The notes under the pieces: generated by a model
The model's input: only the letters and a program-made list of their open reading frames with translations
What the model was told of the DNA's origin: nothing
Database searches by the model: none
NCBI GenBank assembly: GCA_950295325.1
Contig: OX485803.1
Location: 43,663,554-43,727,553, forward strand
Source of the DNA: Polytrichum commune
Lineage: Eukaryota; Streptophyta; Polytrichopsida; Polytrichales; Polytrichaceae
Direction: 5' to 3'
Length of the DNA: 64,000 bases
Translations under genes and position numbers: made by a program
Part shown: positions 44,973-58,123 of the stretch, in pieces
How the letters are laid out: every line of letters begins with the position of its first letter
Numbering within the stretch: the stretch's first letter is position 1

Positions 44973-45054
44973 TCACATAAGCCATTTGGTTTCTTGGACT
45001 TTAAAGTTCATTCAATTTCATTGAAAAATGTCAAGACATCCATCAAACCCCCAA

Positions 45055-45055
<1 letters not shown>

Positions 45056-45122
<67 letters not shown>
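45056..45122. repeat. Compound microsatellite (TG)n(AG)n
   Basis: About 14 TG units run directly into about 19 GA units, without interruption. Confidence 0.95.
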
Positions 45123-45127
<5 letters not shown>

Positions 45128-45814
45128 TTGATCGTTCATTGGCCACACCCACAAGTAATAGCCCACGCACACAACTGATGCGGGCCACCAATGCACGGTT
45201 CCTACTAGCAGGGGCCACCTTTAGAGTTGATTTAGCTAGTGAGAGCCACTGGATGTAATTAGTGTTGGTACTCACCGTTCATTGATGGCTCACACCAGTA
45301 AGTGTGGTTGGAATATTAAGCCTGGTTCGCACCTGGCCTTACGTAGGGGTGTTGTTAAATTCATAAGACCGGTGAGATAGGGTTTGTTGTTTATGTTCAC
45401 ACTGCGAAAGGAAGCACAGGCTGGGTCCGTATTTTTAGCGTGGATATACGTATTCGATGTTCGCACCTACAATGACTAAGACGTACAAGTTGTGACAAGT
45501 GGCATTTGATGTCGATAATATGGAACAGCGGTCACACCTGATAAGAACGTCCGTAGGTAGTGGCGTCGGACGATGTCGCGATCTCTCCAATTGATCCTGT
45601 GGGATTTGGTGTCTCTATCAGTCTGGTTGATTCACGCTGCCATCTTCTGCTCATCCGAAGACATCATGTTCCATCACCTTGTTGTCAATTCTGCCTTGTT
45701 TGTTGTTCTCGGTGGTTCATTTTGTTAATTATTTTTTCGCTGCTTGCGTGTAGTTGAGGGTTCGGTGGTCCTTAAACTCACTTCTGATGATGCACAATTG
45801 AATGGTCAGGCATA

Positions 45815-45849
45815 GTTTAGGGTTTAGGGTTTAGGGTTTAGGGTTTAGA
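45815..45849 (+). repeat. Short interstitial telomere-type repeat (GTTTAGG)n
   Basis: Nearly five uninterrupted units of the plant telomere heptamer, about 190 bp upstream of the truncated Harbinger ORF. Telo-box motifs are known in plant promoters and leaders; here it lies in the element's leader region. Confidence 0.9.
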
Positions 45850-46003
45850 AGAGAACAGTCGCATGCATTGCAGTATTTGAGCATGCCGCGTGAAGGATTA
45901 ATTGGCAATATAGCTTTTCGGAAGTAGATCAAGGCGTTGTGGTTTAGGGTTTTTTGTTTCTACATTATCATTGCACTGTGCTTCACGTGTGGCTGGCTCT
46001 CCC

Positions 46004-46639
46004 ATGCATTTTCTAATGTTTATCGAATTGTTTTTAGGGGGGACGACAATTTACTACATGGATACATTGATGCAACCTGGCTCGATGTTTGCATTTACAG
46101 CGTGGCTCCTTCTTCAACTCCTACATGAACCGCTTTGCTCGAACTTCATTCCTATGGGACCTGAAGCTGAGGAGGATTCCGAGGACCCGTTCATAGGGGT
46201 TGTGGGCACGTTGATGGGCCCTCAGCATGATTCTCATGCATTGTTCACTGCGGGTTTGCATAATTACAGGTTGTGCACCATGTTTCAAATGTTCGATGAA
46301 GACCTGGGGTACTGGATGAGGCCGCGATCAACAACATGGTTTTCGAGATTTTTATTGAAGCAGTACGATGACCACCGCTGGATTCAGATGTTCCGAATGT
46401 CGAAAAAAACAGTCTTTGCATTAGCTGACATCTTGAAGCCTCATGTCCAACGCCAGGACACGCGGTATAGGATAGCAATTCCGGTATTAATACGTGTTGC
46501 TTGTACGTTTTTTAAGTTAACTCACGGTGCTAGTCTCATCGTCTGTAGCGAAATGTTTGTTCACTGCACATTCTTCCCAGATCCATTGCTCGGAGTTGCA
46601 AGACTGTGCCCAAGGACGGAAAAAAGTCCTCGGAAATAG
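46004..46639 (+). pseudogene. Truncated PIF/Harbinger transposase (N-terminal part only)
   Basis: First in-frame ATG at 46004, stop at 46639. Residues DDHRWIQMFRMSKKTVFALADILKP-like text, then QDTRYRIAIPVLIRVAC and KLTHGAS, are the helix-turn-helix region found before the catalytic domain of Harbinger transposases (family knowledge). The frame then leaves the family pattern at about SEMF and ends 27 codons later. The DDE triad is absent, so it cannot catalyse transposition, though a DNA-binding fragment could be made if expressed. Confidence 0.82.
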
Positions 46640-46956
46640 CAGAGTATCGAGGATGTTATCTACCGTCGCTCTTTGTTAATGTGCCATGCACAACTCCTTT
46701 ACATAGAACCGCAACTACGTTTCTGGAATGTACAAAATAGGAAGATTTGTAATTAAGTAGAAGCTCCCAGTAGTGCCTGAATTTTCTCAAAGTAAACTGA
46801 CGCTTTCTCACTAAAACCGGTCTTATCTTCAAGCCACGTCGTCGGCCACGTAGGTTCGGCGTTTGCTAACAACCGATGGTGTGAATACGCTGTGAGATAA
46901 TGCCGTAGCACCGCCGGTTCTATCTCACCCTAACACCAGGTGCGAACATACCTTTA

Positions 46957-49900
46957 GCTACTCCAATTCCTTTTCCTCCCACACCTCGAGTCCTCAACCC
47001 TCCTTATTTGTTAAAGTGCCTCATTTTTTGCTAGCCCCAGGCTCGTTGCAGTAATCAGTCACTTTTCCTGGCTATGCAATTGGGAATCAATTGACAAGCT
47101 TTAATTTGTCCCTAAATACAAGCTCCAAACAGCTTTGGCTGAGCTGCGCTGGGAACACTCTCATAATCATGTTCATAACCTGGATTGATTCCTTTGTCTG
47201 CTATGTTTTAAATAGTCACACTACATATCTGCTTAATCACGAGCGATTATGAGATGGTGTGTGGGCCTTATGGGGCCACTCGTCTTAATCGGACATCTAT
47301 ATTTGACATGTAGTTATGAATGTTATGACAACATAAAGATATAAAGATGAGTGTTGCGATGATATTGGAATACGTGCACAAAATATAGTAATCATTCTAA
47401 TTTCAATAGTAAATTCAATCGGGACTTGAGAGGGCCTATTTGAAAATTTTAAAGAGAAAAGCAATCTTCATTTTGGACTCTTACATATTTTGTGTCTCTT
47501 ATTATACATTATTATTAGAAAGTGTTAATAGAAATTTTGGTTAGTTGTGCCACATATTTTGATTACACCAATAGATTTGGATATCTAGAATCTACCTCGA
47601 GTGGTCAAAAACTAGTGCTAATGACCTATAATCTTTGTAGTAAATCATTGTGTGCAATTTATTGTCTTGTCACAAAACCCCTTGAGCTTAAAAGATATTG
47701 TTTCTAAGACAAACCATCACGCACACATTAGAGTAGAGGCCCCCATGACCGATCACTTAAAAGATTATGCGCCAAATCTGGAGAAGTATAAGGTGGTGCA
47801 AATTTTTCCTATGTAGGAAGATAGAAATCAAAAGAATTGCAATTTTTTTGGTAACTTTATTCCTTAAATTGACATCATTATGAATTTTTAAGCCAACAGT
47901 CGGCATGAACATATTACCAATGTCTAAAGTCTGCCATAACAACTCATTTGAACCACTCATTCCTCCTCACTTTAACACTCTAAACCAAGACATGTGTCAT
48001 GATAATATTGGTTATGACCTTATCAAAATATAGTCCTAGCATGATCAAAAATCCGGTACTTCATAAATTGCCGATGGGGTCCTAATCGGGAATAGGCACC
48101 TCTACTATACATGGAAGACCTTCTTGACTAACATACATGCATGATACCCCTCTAACATGTTCAACCAAAAAATATCTAACAAGGTTCAAGAATGATAATG
48201 TTATGTGCATCATTACTCATGATGATTTTTATGATTATTTCTCAAAAAAATCACAAGATGTTTGACAAATAACTATAAGTTTTTTTGGTGAGTGGCTTTG
48301 CCAAAAACAAAGTTTCAATTTGAATGAAGTCATTTTGGGGACCCCCGAATTAGAAATGCATGCACGAGGCCGGACTTCAACCTTGAACACATGTAAAACA
48401 CAAACTATGAGAGAGAGAGAGCGAGGCCCAAGGTCTTTACACACATGGTTGGAAGAGGAGACCATTCCCATACTCCATGTCCATAAGGACATGCAAGAAA
48501 GAGAAGGTTTAGTGCCTACTTATTGATAGGTGGACCGATTAGAGTGACTAGACAATATGGGATTTACAACTCAAAAGGCCATAGTGCTTGAGTTTTCAAG
48601 TTTACATAATAAACGGAGGGTATTTGATGGCACTTAGGGAAGAAAGAGGTAACAAGGGCCTTGGGGAATACGAAGCCTGAGTGTGGTGGGATGTTGAAGA
48701 TTGGTAAATTATGTTGTGGGATGCCTCCCGTGATAAGGATGGGAGAGTTGGCTTTCCACCCTAATTGTTCAAGTTACGGGGAATGAGAACATCGTAGTTG
48801 TCGTGTTTAGAGGATAAATTGTGCCCAAGAGTATCTATCATTATGATAGGTACATTCAATAAATTGAACGGTAGTGGATGATGATGGAAAGATTGGTCAC
48901 TAGTTTATCCGTAGGGGATGTGTCTTATGTGAAGAAGGTATTAAGAGTAGACATACAGTAAATTACATTCAAGAAAATAACAAGTGCATGGGAGAAGCCA
49001 TGAAGGTGTGGTGTTCATTTTAGGTACTAGTATTATGGATGCTTATGTGTACCAAGGTGAACTTCCAAGTTTGGGTGGACCAAAATAAGTGTGTGAACAT
49101 GTGCATGAAGTGTTGTACTATGTTGGTTGGTGCACAATATATTGATATCTATTTTTGGTACAAGAAGAGAGCATGTGGAAGCATGTGTTTATTTGTTACA
49201 ATAGTCTACATATATTAATTGCATAGAGAAAAATGTCAAATTCCAAACTTTATTGTTTTCTATAGATTGGTCCATGGTTTTCCATATCAATTTTTGAGAG
49301 GTTGAGTTAGTTGGGCATTACTTTTGGACCACTCAAGGGGCATGTCTTAGTTGGTGAGCCATTTGGTAGCATTTGGGTAAAAGTTTTGAGCAGAGGAGAC
49401 TATGAAGTTTTCATGTTCATACATTCAAAAATTGCATTGAGGTTTCCGATTGAGCAATCATGTTGGGTTGAGGTTTGGGGGCCAACAACCCAATATGGTA
49501 TCTAATGGCCTATTAGGTGGAATGACATGTGTTGGGTAAATCAACATTGTTTTTTTTGGCAAAATTGAAGGTTGATTCCCTTTCAATTGAGAGGTGACCT
49601 AGTCTCAAACCCCACCGATGTAAAATGCTAAGGGTCAATTTCCATGTATGCCACTCGTCCACCAAATTCAATATGAATAAGGACAAATCCGTCCAAATGT
49701 AGAGGGAATATGGTGCGTAGAGTCCGTATGTACCAACTAGCAACTCCTATCTTCTCAAATTCATACCCACCTACTAACCTCCTCCTCCCAGTTACTAAGG
49801 ATGTAGTTCTAGACCATCATTGGTTCTGTTGAGTCTTTCACCAGTCTTACTCCTTTAGTGACCAACACTTGTAGGTTAAAAATTATTTTATGGACGCATG

Positions 49901-51870
49901 GAACTATAGCAACATATATCCACATCCCTCCACATTCTAGGATACCACCATAATGTGGTTGGATGGCGGCTTATGCTAAACTGCATGCAAACACCTCTGA
50001 CCCGCTATTATCTATAATCTAGTGGGCAAACAACCTATGGAAACTCACCCTAGGTACACCACCAACCCTAGTACATTGTCGAATACTCCAATGCGGACCA
50101 ACTCTTTGTTATGGGGAGTTAAATTCATCCACGTGGCACTCATAAAGGGAGGGCAAACTTCTGGGTGGTTGCCAATTGCTCAATATCATGCCCCATGAGT
50201 GGTCAAATGCCAACACAACCAACCCAAATAGGCTACCAAAGTCTTCAATTGCTACCATGTTCTTGTTAGTGAGCGTTGGATGCACCATGGTGTTCATGCA
50301 TGAATGTTGGCATTCCTTGCTTAGGGGGTGGCAACTGCTTTTGCACATGCCACATCAATGATACATTTTGTCCCATGCATTCACTTCCAACGCCCACAAC
50401 TTACTATATCGTTTTTTATATGTTATATGCATTCCGGTCACACCCATGGCTAACCTTGCCATGTGGTTGCCAAGCACCCTCACACATGCGACATTGGCAT
50501 TTGTTTTTTTTGTCTCAATTAATCAAATGTTGCTTTGGTAGCTTCCCAATAGCCTAACCATGTAACATGTTGAGCCACGTTAGCATCATTGCATATTTAA
50601 TACCTATTTTAGCCCAACTTTACATGTGAATGTGCCCACAATATAACTACAACCACATTTCAAGATGCTACAATATTGTTTTCTAGGTTTTCTTCATGGG
50701 AATACTTGTGGTGGGGGGGTTCGCCCAACACTTTAATATGGTCCAAATAAATAATTTGATCAGCAACACATGGTTGCATGCCATGTTAGTGCACCAACAA
50801 AGACTAAAGATGCTAGCTAATGGCAAGACACTAGAAATCCATCATAATTTGGGTAGCCTACATTGATTGAAATGGACAAGATTTCTCCTACTTTACCATC
50901 TATATGTTTTAAATTAACTCAATCAAGTTGCGGACCACGTGACAAAGAAGTGCCAAGAGGAAAAGTTGATGTTAAAAAAAAGGTATGATTGGTGCACTTG
51001 AGGGGGAGGGGGGGGGGAGATGCTATCATATGAGCAATGAGCTGTGGGATGTATCTTGTGAACAACAAGGGAGACAAATTATTCAAAACACATGCGCTTG
51101 TGTCTTATAATTCGCAATTGAAGTTATTATACTCAAAGGACAAACATGTCAAAGCCTTGACCTTGTGGAACGAAAATGAAGATGTCGCATAGGTATGGTC
51201 AACCCATGCGTTAGCAAGATATTTGGGTAAAAAATACTCTCTGATGTATTTATGAGTAGTTCACAAACATCTAATCAAATATGATTTGCACCCTGAACTT
51301 TTTGGTACAATGTGATGAGATTCATAATTATTGTGTTTTTGTACTTCATTTGAAGATAAAATGAAACTAGGTATGTTGACCAAAATTATATTTACATTTG
51401 GTTTAACTAGTTAGTACTTGGATGATGGAACATATACAAACTTTGGAAAACACATGCTTTTCTAACAAAATATTTAAACAATGCACATTATGCTATCCAT
51501 GCATTAAGCCCTGGTGATGTTTGAGGCTAAGGTTATGAATGTGGCATTTTAGAAGATGATAATGATAGTGCATGGAACCTATCATAGGGTAAGCTCTAAG
51601 ACCCCTAAAGTCTCAAGTATTTGGGCTATAGAGTATTTGTTCATGATCACTACATGCATATTTATGATGTGCAAAGAGTTACGAACACGTAAGGACATTT
51701 TATGGATGGTCTGGAAGAAATGATAGTGGTTAAAAATTCAATGCAATACTAAGTAAATTGTTTATGTGCCATACATAGTTTTTTTGATGAAGCATGTGTG
51801 TCGCGTAATATTCTTAACCCCAGTGACCTGAGGGGTCATCCAAGTCTCACACCTGGCTTTGTGATTCTTA
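46957..51870. other. No gene seen over about 4.9 kb
   Basis: AT-rich with short frames only (for example 48235-48492 minus, 49311-49505 plus, 50276-50557 plus), none with recognisable motifs. A GA-rich patch lies at about 48408-48424 and G homopolymers near 50711 and 51004-51018. Probably old, unrecognisable transposon debris. Confidence 0.5.
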
Positions 51871-52265
51871 GGTAACTCACATGGGATCCCAAGTCCTAAG
51901 TCCCATGTCACTTGAGGTCAATTTGTGCAATCTTAGCCGTTGAGAGCATGGAAGTTGGAACTTACCACTTCACGTGGGGTTCCAAGTATTAAGTCCCAAG
52001 TATGATATGGATGCCTACATGGCAACATTTTTTGGAGGTGAGGCTCAGGACTTGTGTTGAGAGTTGGGTCAAGCAAAAAGCTAGACCCGACTCTCAACAC
52101 AAGTCCCGTGAATATTTTTGCATAAAATAATCAAGATCCGTCTTCAATGATAATTAACCATATTTAAATGGTGTCTTGAAGCTGAAAAGTTGGGACTTTG
52201 CCTCCATGTTGGGACATGTTAACATGGGTGGGACTTGAGACTTGGGACCCCATTACAACATGCCC
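51871..52265. mobile_element. Foldback MITE with probable TTA target duplication
   Basis: ATGGGATCCCAAGTCCTAAG (51881) is inverted at 52229-52253 (ACTTGAGACTTGGGACCCCAT), 25 bp with few mismatches. Extending outward, TTA precedes 51871 and follows 52265. A tight 23-bp hairpin lies inside (52048-52106). Confidence 0.62.
52048..52106. repeat. Near-perfect 23-bp hairpin
   Basis: GGACTTGTGTTGAGAGTTGG(GTC) at 52048-52070 pairs with 52084-52106 except for one position (T against G, a G-U pair in one strand), around a 13-base loop. Nested within the foldback element. Confidence 0.85.
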
Positions 52266-52268
52266 TTA

Positions 52269-55200
52269 TAAATTTCAAGAAGAGGTAGGCTCAAGTCCTG
52301 TTAGATTTCGATTTGATATGAACGAGGACGATGCTCCAAGGTGAATTTGATCCTTGTAGAATGTCACTAAGGAGTTGAGCAAGGAGGTAAGTTTTCTCGC
52401 CCATGGGTGTTGCCCCTTGTAAGAATCAATTGTGTTTAGCAATTTGGGCAACAACCCAACCCAAAGCAAACGTGCTCCAAAGATGGCATTCAAGTTCAAT
52501 ATGCGAGACACCCAACATCTAGTCAATGAACTTTGACCACCTCTATAAGAGGCAAATGAATCTCAATTTTGAAATTCAAATTTTCACATGTATGTTTTCC
52601 AATTTTGTACATGTGTGTATATTTTTGTTGATGGTCTACATCCATCCCATCATGCAAATTTAACCCCTAAATATGTAAGCACCATTCTCCTCAAAACTAG
52701 CCTCATATTGTTGTTTCTAAGAGAGATAATTTAGGACTCCATCCGTAGGTGTTTTTTAGCATCCAACCGTATGGATATGATATGGTTCTTTGTATGAGCT
52801 ATTCAAAAACATATCAACCGTCCACGTGGCAATGTGAATGAGAAACTAGTACACATGTGAAGGTATATTGCGCAGGGTCGATGATTGAAAACAAACTTTA
52901 ACCCTACTGACATCTTTAAATGGATGACATAATGAGATCCACTTAGGATGAAACTTTTTGCAAAAGATTTCCAACTGAATTGTGAACCTTTTAGGCTTGA
53001 AATTTTCATGTTTGCACCAAATGTGATTTTCTGAGAGCCCTTGAAATGTGTAGCTCCGCATTTTACATCCAATCTTACAAAAAATGTTTTAAGTAACTTT
53101 AAAAACTCCAATTACCAATCCCAACATTAAATATTTGAGACAAAAAATAAACTAAATCCTTGCAAAGTTTCATAGCTTTTCAAGTACAAATGAGTGTTGT
53201 TTTCCTATTTGACACGTTTCCTAGTGTATCATGAGGTTTAGTCCAAGTCCAATGAAAGTTGGGGCGTTGGATGCAAAATGAAATTCATTAATTCTAACGA
53301 AAATTTTGCCTCTATCTCAAAAGTCAAAGGTCTCACTCAAAACCAAAACCATAGAAAAAATTGGTCATTTTGGGTCTCTCAAAAATTTAGGGGTTAAGAA
53401 AAACAAGATTTTTAGTAGCTACCCCAATTTGACAACTTCAACTTTGCAACCGTTGAATCTTCTCAAATTTTGTTGGAATGATGATATTTTTCCCCACACC
53501 TGCATTATGAAGTTGGCTCCACATGCAAGTAATTAATCTAAGCAAATGTTGATGATAGTGAACTCGAATGTCCTTAACATCAAGGGTGGTATGAAAATTC
53601 CAAGTTCATTGGAATACACCCCGGGCCAATAAAGGGTTAAGCAAGCGTAGGGCACTCTCTTCCAATATATAGTAAGCTACGAGTTGCGACATCAAACTAC
53701 TGCACAGTCATCACAAAGATATCTTAGACTTAATCCAAAATCCAAGATATTGGAGCATAATGCACACATTGTAGCATCGTGATACATGGTCTCATTTAAC
53801 AACGTTGCTTCGCTTAGTAATGTTATGGTCAAGTCTCATGCACTTGTGGTGTATCCTCATCCATGACCTTACAAAATTTCTCATTTAGCCAAGAAAACCC
53901 TCTTGAGCTATAGGGATCAACTTAGTTTGGATTGTACAATGCACAACAAATATGCACCTTCCCTTCCATAATGTCACTCTTTGCAGCATCACTCCCTCTC
54001 TAATATCCCCAAACCTTACGGAATGGATGTTCTCAGTTTAAATCTTCCTCCTTACTGTCACATATCCCTCAAATATATCGTGAATTTTGACATGAAAACA
54101 ACTCACCAAAAAATTCAAACCATGTGCTCGCACGCATCACATTATCATTATTATCATTATTGCAATGTTGACTTTGTGTTATTCCATAATATCACATGCT
54201 ACATTAATTCCTATTATCATGTACCCATGTTAATATTGCATACCTCCTTAATATCATGTACACTTTGATTGCCACATGCATGATATTAGGGAGGTTAATT
54301 TGTACAAAGACAAAACTCTAGATGTTTCTTTGGAACTTTCACTAATGGGTAGACCACCTAAAATTCATTTGTAGTTGTGATTGCTCGCAGATTGATACCA
54401 CACCATTTTAAATGGATTCTGCTATTTAAATAGGCTTTACCAAAAAAAAACAGTGCAATTTAATGAGCATCCGACTAAATTTAACCTGCTCAAAACAATA
54501 TGACTTAAATCATGATTGCCGGATGTTCTTTTACATAATAGGATATTTAATCATACGCTTAAATCTTATTACTGTAGGAACATAACTTATTAAAAAAAAA
54601 AAACTGAGTGATATTCATCATCATCATCATCATCAACAATCATAACACCTATTTATTGGATCACAATTGTACTCTTGTGGGAGCTCGCTAAATATACACA
54701 CTCGCAAATACTGTGACCTAGGAATTAGTGTGATCTTTCCGACTTCCAAATAAATATCCAAAACGGTGTAGCTGACCTGGTAAGTTAAGATAATACACGG
54801 TGAGGAGCAGCAGCCTCGGATTCCAAGCGGCTCGCCACCTCTGCTGCTCTTAATTTTGCCCGAGTCGTGAGATAATAATAGCAGGAGGTGAGCTTGCAAG
54901 TGTATAAATGAGCGCGGGTGGGGACGGGGTTTGCGCTCAGGTCCCACCCCGGCCATGCATGTATTTTGTATTTGGAGCTTTCCAAGTACAACAGTAACAG
55001 TGGCGACTCCCGTGCGTATATATGCTGCACATCAATGCATATTCTGTGGCGACGCAACGCAAGTTGATTGAAGCTTAGAAGTTGCTGTATGAGGAGTAGT
55101 GTTGTGTAGCCTGTGCATTGACAAGGGCATCGAATATTCCACTCGCAACTTCCTCACCAGCCAGGTGACATCGGCTACAAGTCAACTTTGATAACTTAAC

Positions 55201-55864
55201 CGTTAAATGCCCAACGATTCCTTCCACTTATGTATAGAGGGACTAAAAGAATGCGCTATAAATACCACCACTGCAATTGCCGTTGATTCCCTTCCCTCTC
55301 TCCATGTGTACTACTACAAAAGGTGTAGAAAACCAATGCCGTGGGGGTACACTCCAAACTTTGTAGTATTACACATGCGGCAACCGAAGTGCACGTGATA
55401 TTACGGAGTATTGTAGTGGTAACATGGATACGTGATACTATAGAATTAGTGTAGCATGTGACACTATGGAATAACACAAAGTGCAACATTTTAATGATGT
55501 GGTGTGGTCCACTTCACATGGTCTTCCCGGGCGATGTGGCATATGCATGCACCATCATGCAACAAGTGGCATAAGAGGAAGAAGACAAACAAGAAGAATA
55601 AGAAGGTGACACTCCACATATTGACACATGGCATAATGCGAGGGTGTGGGTTGACTTCTTTGGTGGTGTGCATTGATGACAAAATTTGTCATATAAGGGA
55701 GAGAAATGTCCCAATGAGTGAGATTTGAATTATGAACACCCGTTCCCTAGGGTTTCATAATATTAGAGAGCGAGTGACATTATGGGGGTTGATATTACAG
55801 AGTTTAGGATGTATTTGGTTCAACCCAAGTATTTTGGCTAGACCTCCGTGGTGTCTGTGTAAAC
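52269..55864. other. No gene seen
   Basis: The minus-strand frames at 52803-53111 and 54633-55057 and others have no recognisable domain. An (ATC)n run lies at about 54617-54637. 54750-55200 is somewhat less AT-rich, but no gene structure could be supported. Confidence 0.5.
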
Positions 55865-55867
55865 TTA

Positions 55868-56366
55868 GGGCCACTTCACATACGAGCCAAGAGCCATGAC
55901 CGTGAAATTGTGAGAGCCCAACAGAAAGTGCCTAAAGGCTGTCCCAAGACACCTCCAAACTCATGTCGTGTGGTCACGGATCCTCACGTGTAGTGTGAAG
56001 CCATATGTGATCAGGCACCCAACCGATTGCTATTTCAATGAATTTCTATTCATGCGAGTCCTCACACATGGAAAAAATACAGTAAATCAACGGTTGTGAG
56101 CATTCGGAGTGCAGTAGTCTCCAAGTTTTGTGTTAGGCCTAGCTCCAAGAGGTGGTTCTTGAAATTAGTCCAAGTGACTATGAAACATGATCCATTCGAT
56201 GCCGTGTAGGAATCCATGTAGACTTTACATCCATCTTGTATTCACATCTCCGTTGGTCCCTTGAGCGTAGTGTGAAGCGAACTTGGACTGGCTCCGCATT
56301 TTCCACCAATGAGAGTGCTTGAAGTGTAATGGTCACGGGCTCTCAGTCTCGTATGTGAAGTGGCCC
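55868..56366. mobile_element. Tourist-like MITE, GGGCC ends, TTA target duplication
   Basis: The left end GGGCCACTTCACATACGAG and the inverted right end GGGCCACTTCACATACGAG are identical for 19 bp; pairing continues imperfectly through AGAGCC and GTGACC. TTA is at 55865-55867 and 56367-56369. 499 bp, non-coding. Identical ends suggest a young insertion. Confidence 0.9.
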
Positions 56367-56369
56367 TTA

Positions 56370-57303
56370 TTCGTCATGGTTGTCTCAGGAGCTCTAGTAA
56401 AAATAACTCCCTTGAAGGTTCAGGTCCAATTCATTTTCAATTCTCAAACAATGTGTGACTTGTCACTCGTTTCATCAATGTAGGGGATCAAGTGGACAAG
56501 AATGTGGATTTAAGAACGGACACCCAAAAGACTTGCGTGTAGAAGAGATTGGACTACATGCTCAAACTTTGTAACCATTTTATGCTCAATTGTCAACATA
56601 ATTGGGGGGGTGAGGGACATGTTTGATCATTCAATAAGGAAATATGAGGTAAATGGTCACGAGCATGGTTTGAATTTGTTATATCCCACAAGAAGCGGGT
56701 GCAAACCTAAGAGTGGTCATTTAAGGCCCGCTTACCTTAAAATGCTTAATCCTCCCAACACTCCACCACCACCTCAAGTGGTCACGGTTTCCGATTTCTT
56801 GTTTTTTGGGTGCACATCACGTGACATAATATTGCTAGATTTCATGCTTCCTTGTCCTTTTAAATAAAAGAGATGCCATGTTCCATGGGGACCTTGCCAC
56901 GACACTAGGATCTAGGCTATCATTTAAAAAAAAAATCACAACGTGTTTATTCCATGCCCTTGGCCATAGTATTCCTTTGTCTAAGGTGAGGGAGCCTAGA
57001 GCACGAGGCTTAGCAATGTGATGGACCCATTAAGTGTTGACAAGATCAAGATTGGACATTATCATTTGTAGCCATAATGACACATAAATTTTTTTATACA
57101 AATTTTGGGGGGTCACTTTCAATAAATAAAATGATATCAAGAAGAAATAAAATACACCCACATATGTGATAAGTTTACCTACACTAATTATTATATTGTA
57201 AAATTTAGTACAAATATTCATTGCATGACACTAGAATTTTCTTAGCCTTCACTTTTGTACTCTTCAAAAGTTTATTGCAATTTAAATCCTCTCAAGGTTT
57301 GTG
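56370..57303. other. No gene seen
   Basis: The frame 56610-56867 has no recognisable motif. Otherwise AT-rich spacer. Confidence 0.5.
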
Positions 57304-57756
57304 TTACACTACAAGGGTGGTTGTGGTTGTCGTAGTGGTCAACCACAACAATCGACCAAACTTATAGTTTTTCTCATCCACACTTGTCTTGCACAAATCC
57401 TTGTGGTTGTGGTTGATGTCGGGGTTGGTCTGTTAAATCACAACCTACCATTGGTTTAGGTCTCGGGCTTCAAAGAAAATTAAAGTGGTTATTATATGTG
57501 TTGGCTTTGAAGTGTAGTGTTAAAGTGGTTGCACCCTCAACTTTCTCCTCAAAACTTGGCCTTGAGATTCTCTAGTAATGCCACATGAGCATAGACAACC
57601 ACCCCAAGGGTGAGTTACCACATGGAGTAGGAGGATTGATGGGGTAAGGGGTTGTTGTGCAGGTGGTTAGCATTTGTTAAGTTGTTCCCATGAATAAAAA
57701 AACCAAAGGAAGTAAACCATTACCACTACCACAACCACAACCAGCCCTAGTGTAAA
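57304..57756. mobile_element. MITE with TTACACTA ends and GGTTGTGGTTGT arms
   Basis: The left end TTACACTACAAGGGTGGTTG... and the inverted right end TTACACTAGGGCTGGTTG... share an arm running through TGGTTGTSGTAGTGGT. The class is uncertain: the ends resemble CACTA elements, but a matching 3-bp target duplication was not found. Non-coding, 453 bp. Confidence 0.65.
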
Positions 57757-58123
57757 TAACCCTTCAATTCAACTATGGTTAACCCCTAAATGCCCACATG
57801 AGGCCCAAAGATGGTTGATGAATGATTGAATACAAATGTTTCATTCTAAAAAAAAATGACTAGGAAGGTTGCCAACACATTCATTTGAACTCCAGTTTTT
57901 TTAAAAAAAATTTAAATTAAAAAAATATATTAAAAAAATTAAAAAATTAAAAATGGAAGTAGACCCATCTTGGGATGGTCAAATATGTGAACAGAAGAAA
58001 ACAACAAGTACAAAAAATCACATTTTGTTTTTGTTGAATATCCTACTATATGTATATATAATTTGTCATAGTTCCTACATGCAACATGAGATAGTTGACC
58101 ACCATCCAATTTCAATTACAGGT
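57757..58123. other. No gene seen; A/T tract
   Basis: 57895-57950 is nearly pure A and T. No coding frame or RNA gene recognised. Confidence 0.5.

Larger units (their letters stand above)
45319..46953 (+). mobile_element. PIF/Harbinger transposon, internally deleted, TTA target duplication
   Basis: The left end AGCCTGGTTCGCACCTGG and the inverted right end AGGTATGTTCGCACCTGG pair over 18 bp with three mismatches. TTA lies at 45316-45318 and 46954-46956. The 1635-bp element contains a five-unit telomere-like run and an N-terminal piece of Harbinger transposase (46004-46639), but not the DDE catalytic domain or the Myb-like partner gene. It is therefore a non-autonomous deletion derivative. 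Confidence 0.88.

Noticed and set aside
54633-55057. Overlapping minus-strand frames of about 90-107 codons
   Set aside because: They share DNA in different phases, and neither has a recognisable motif.
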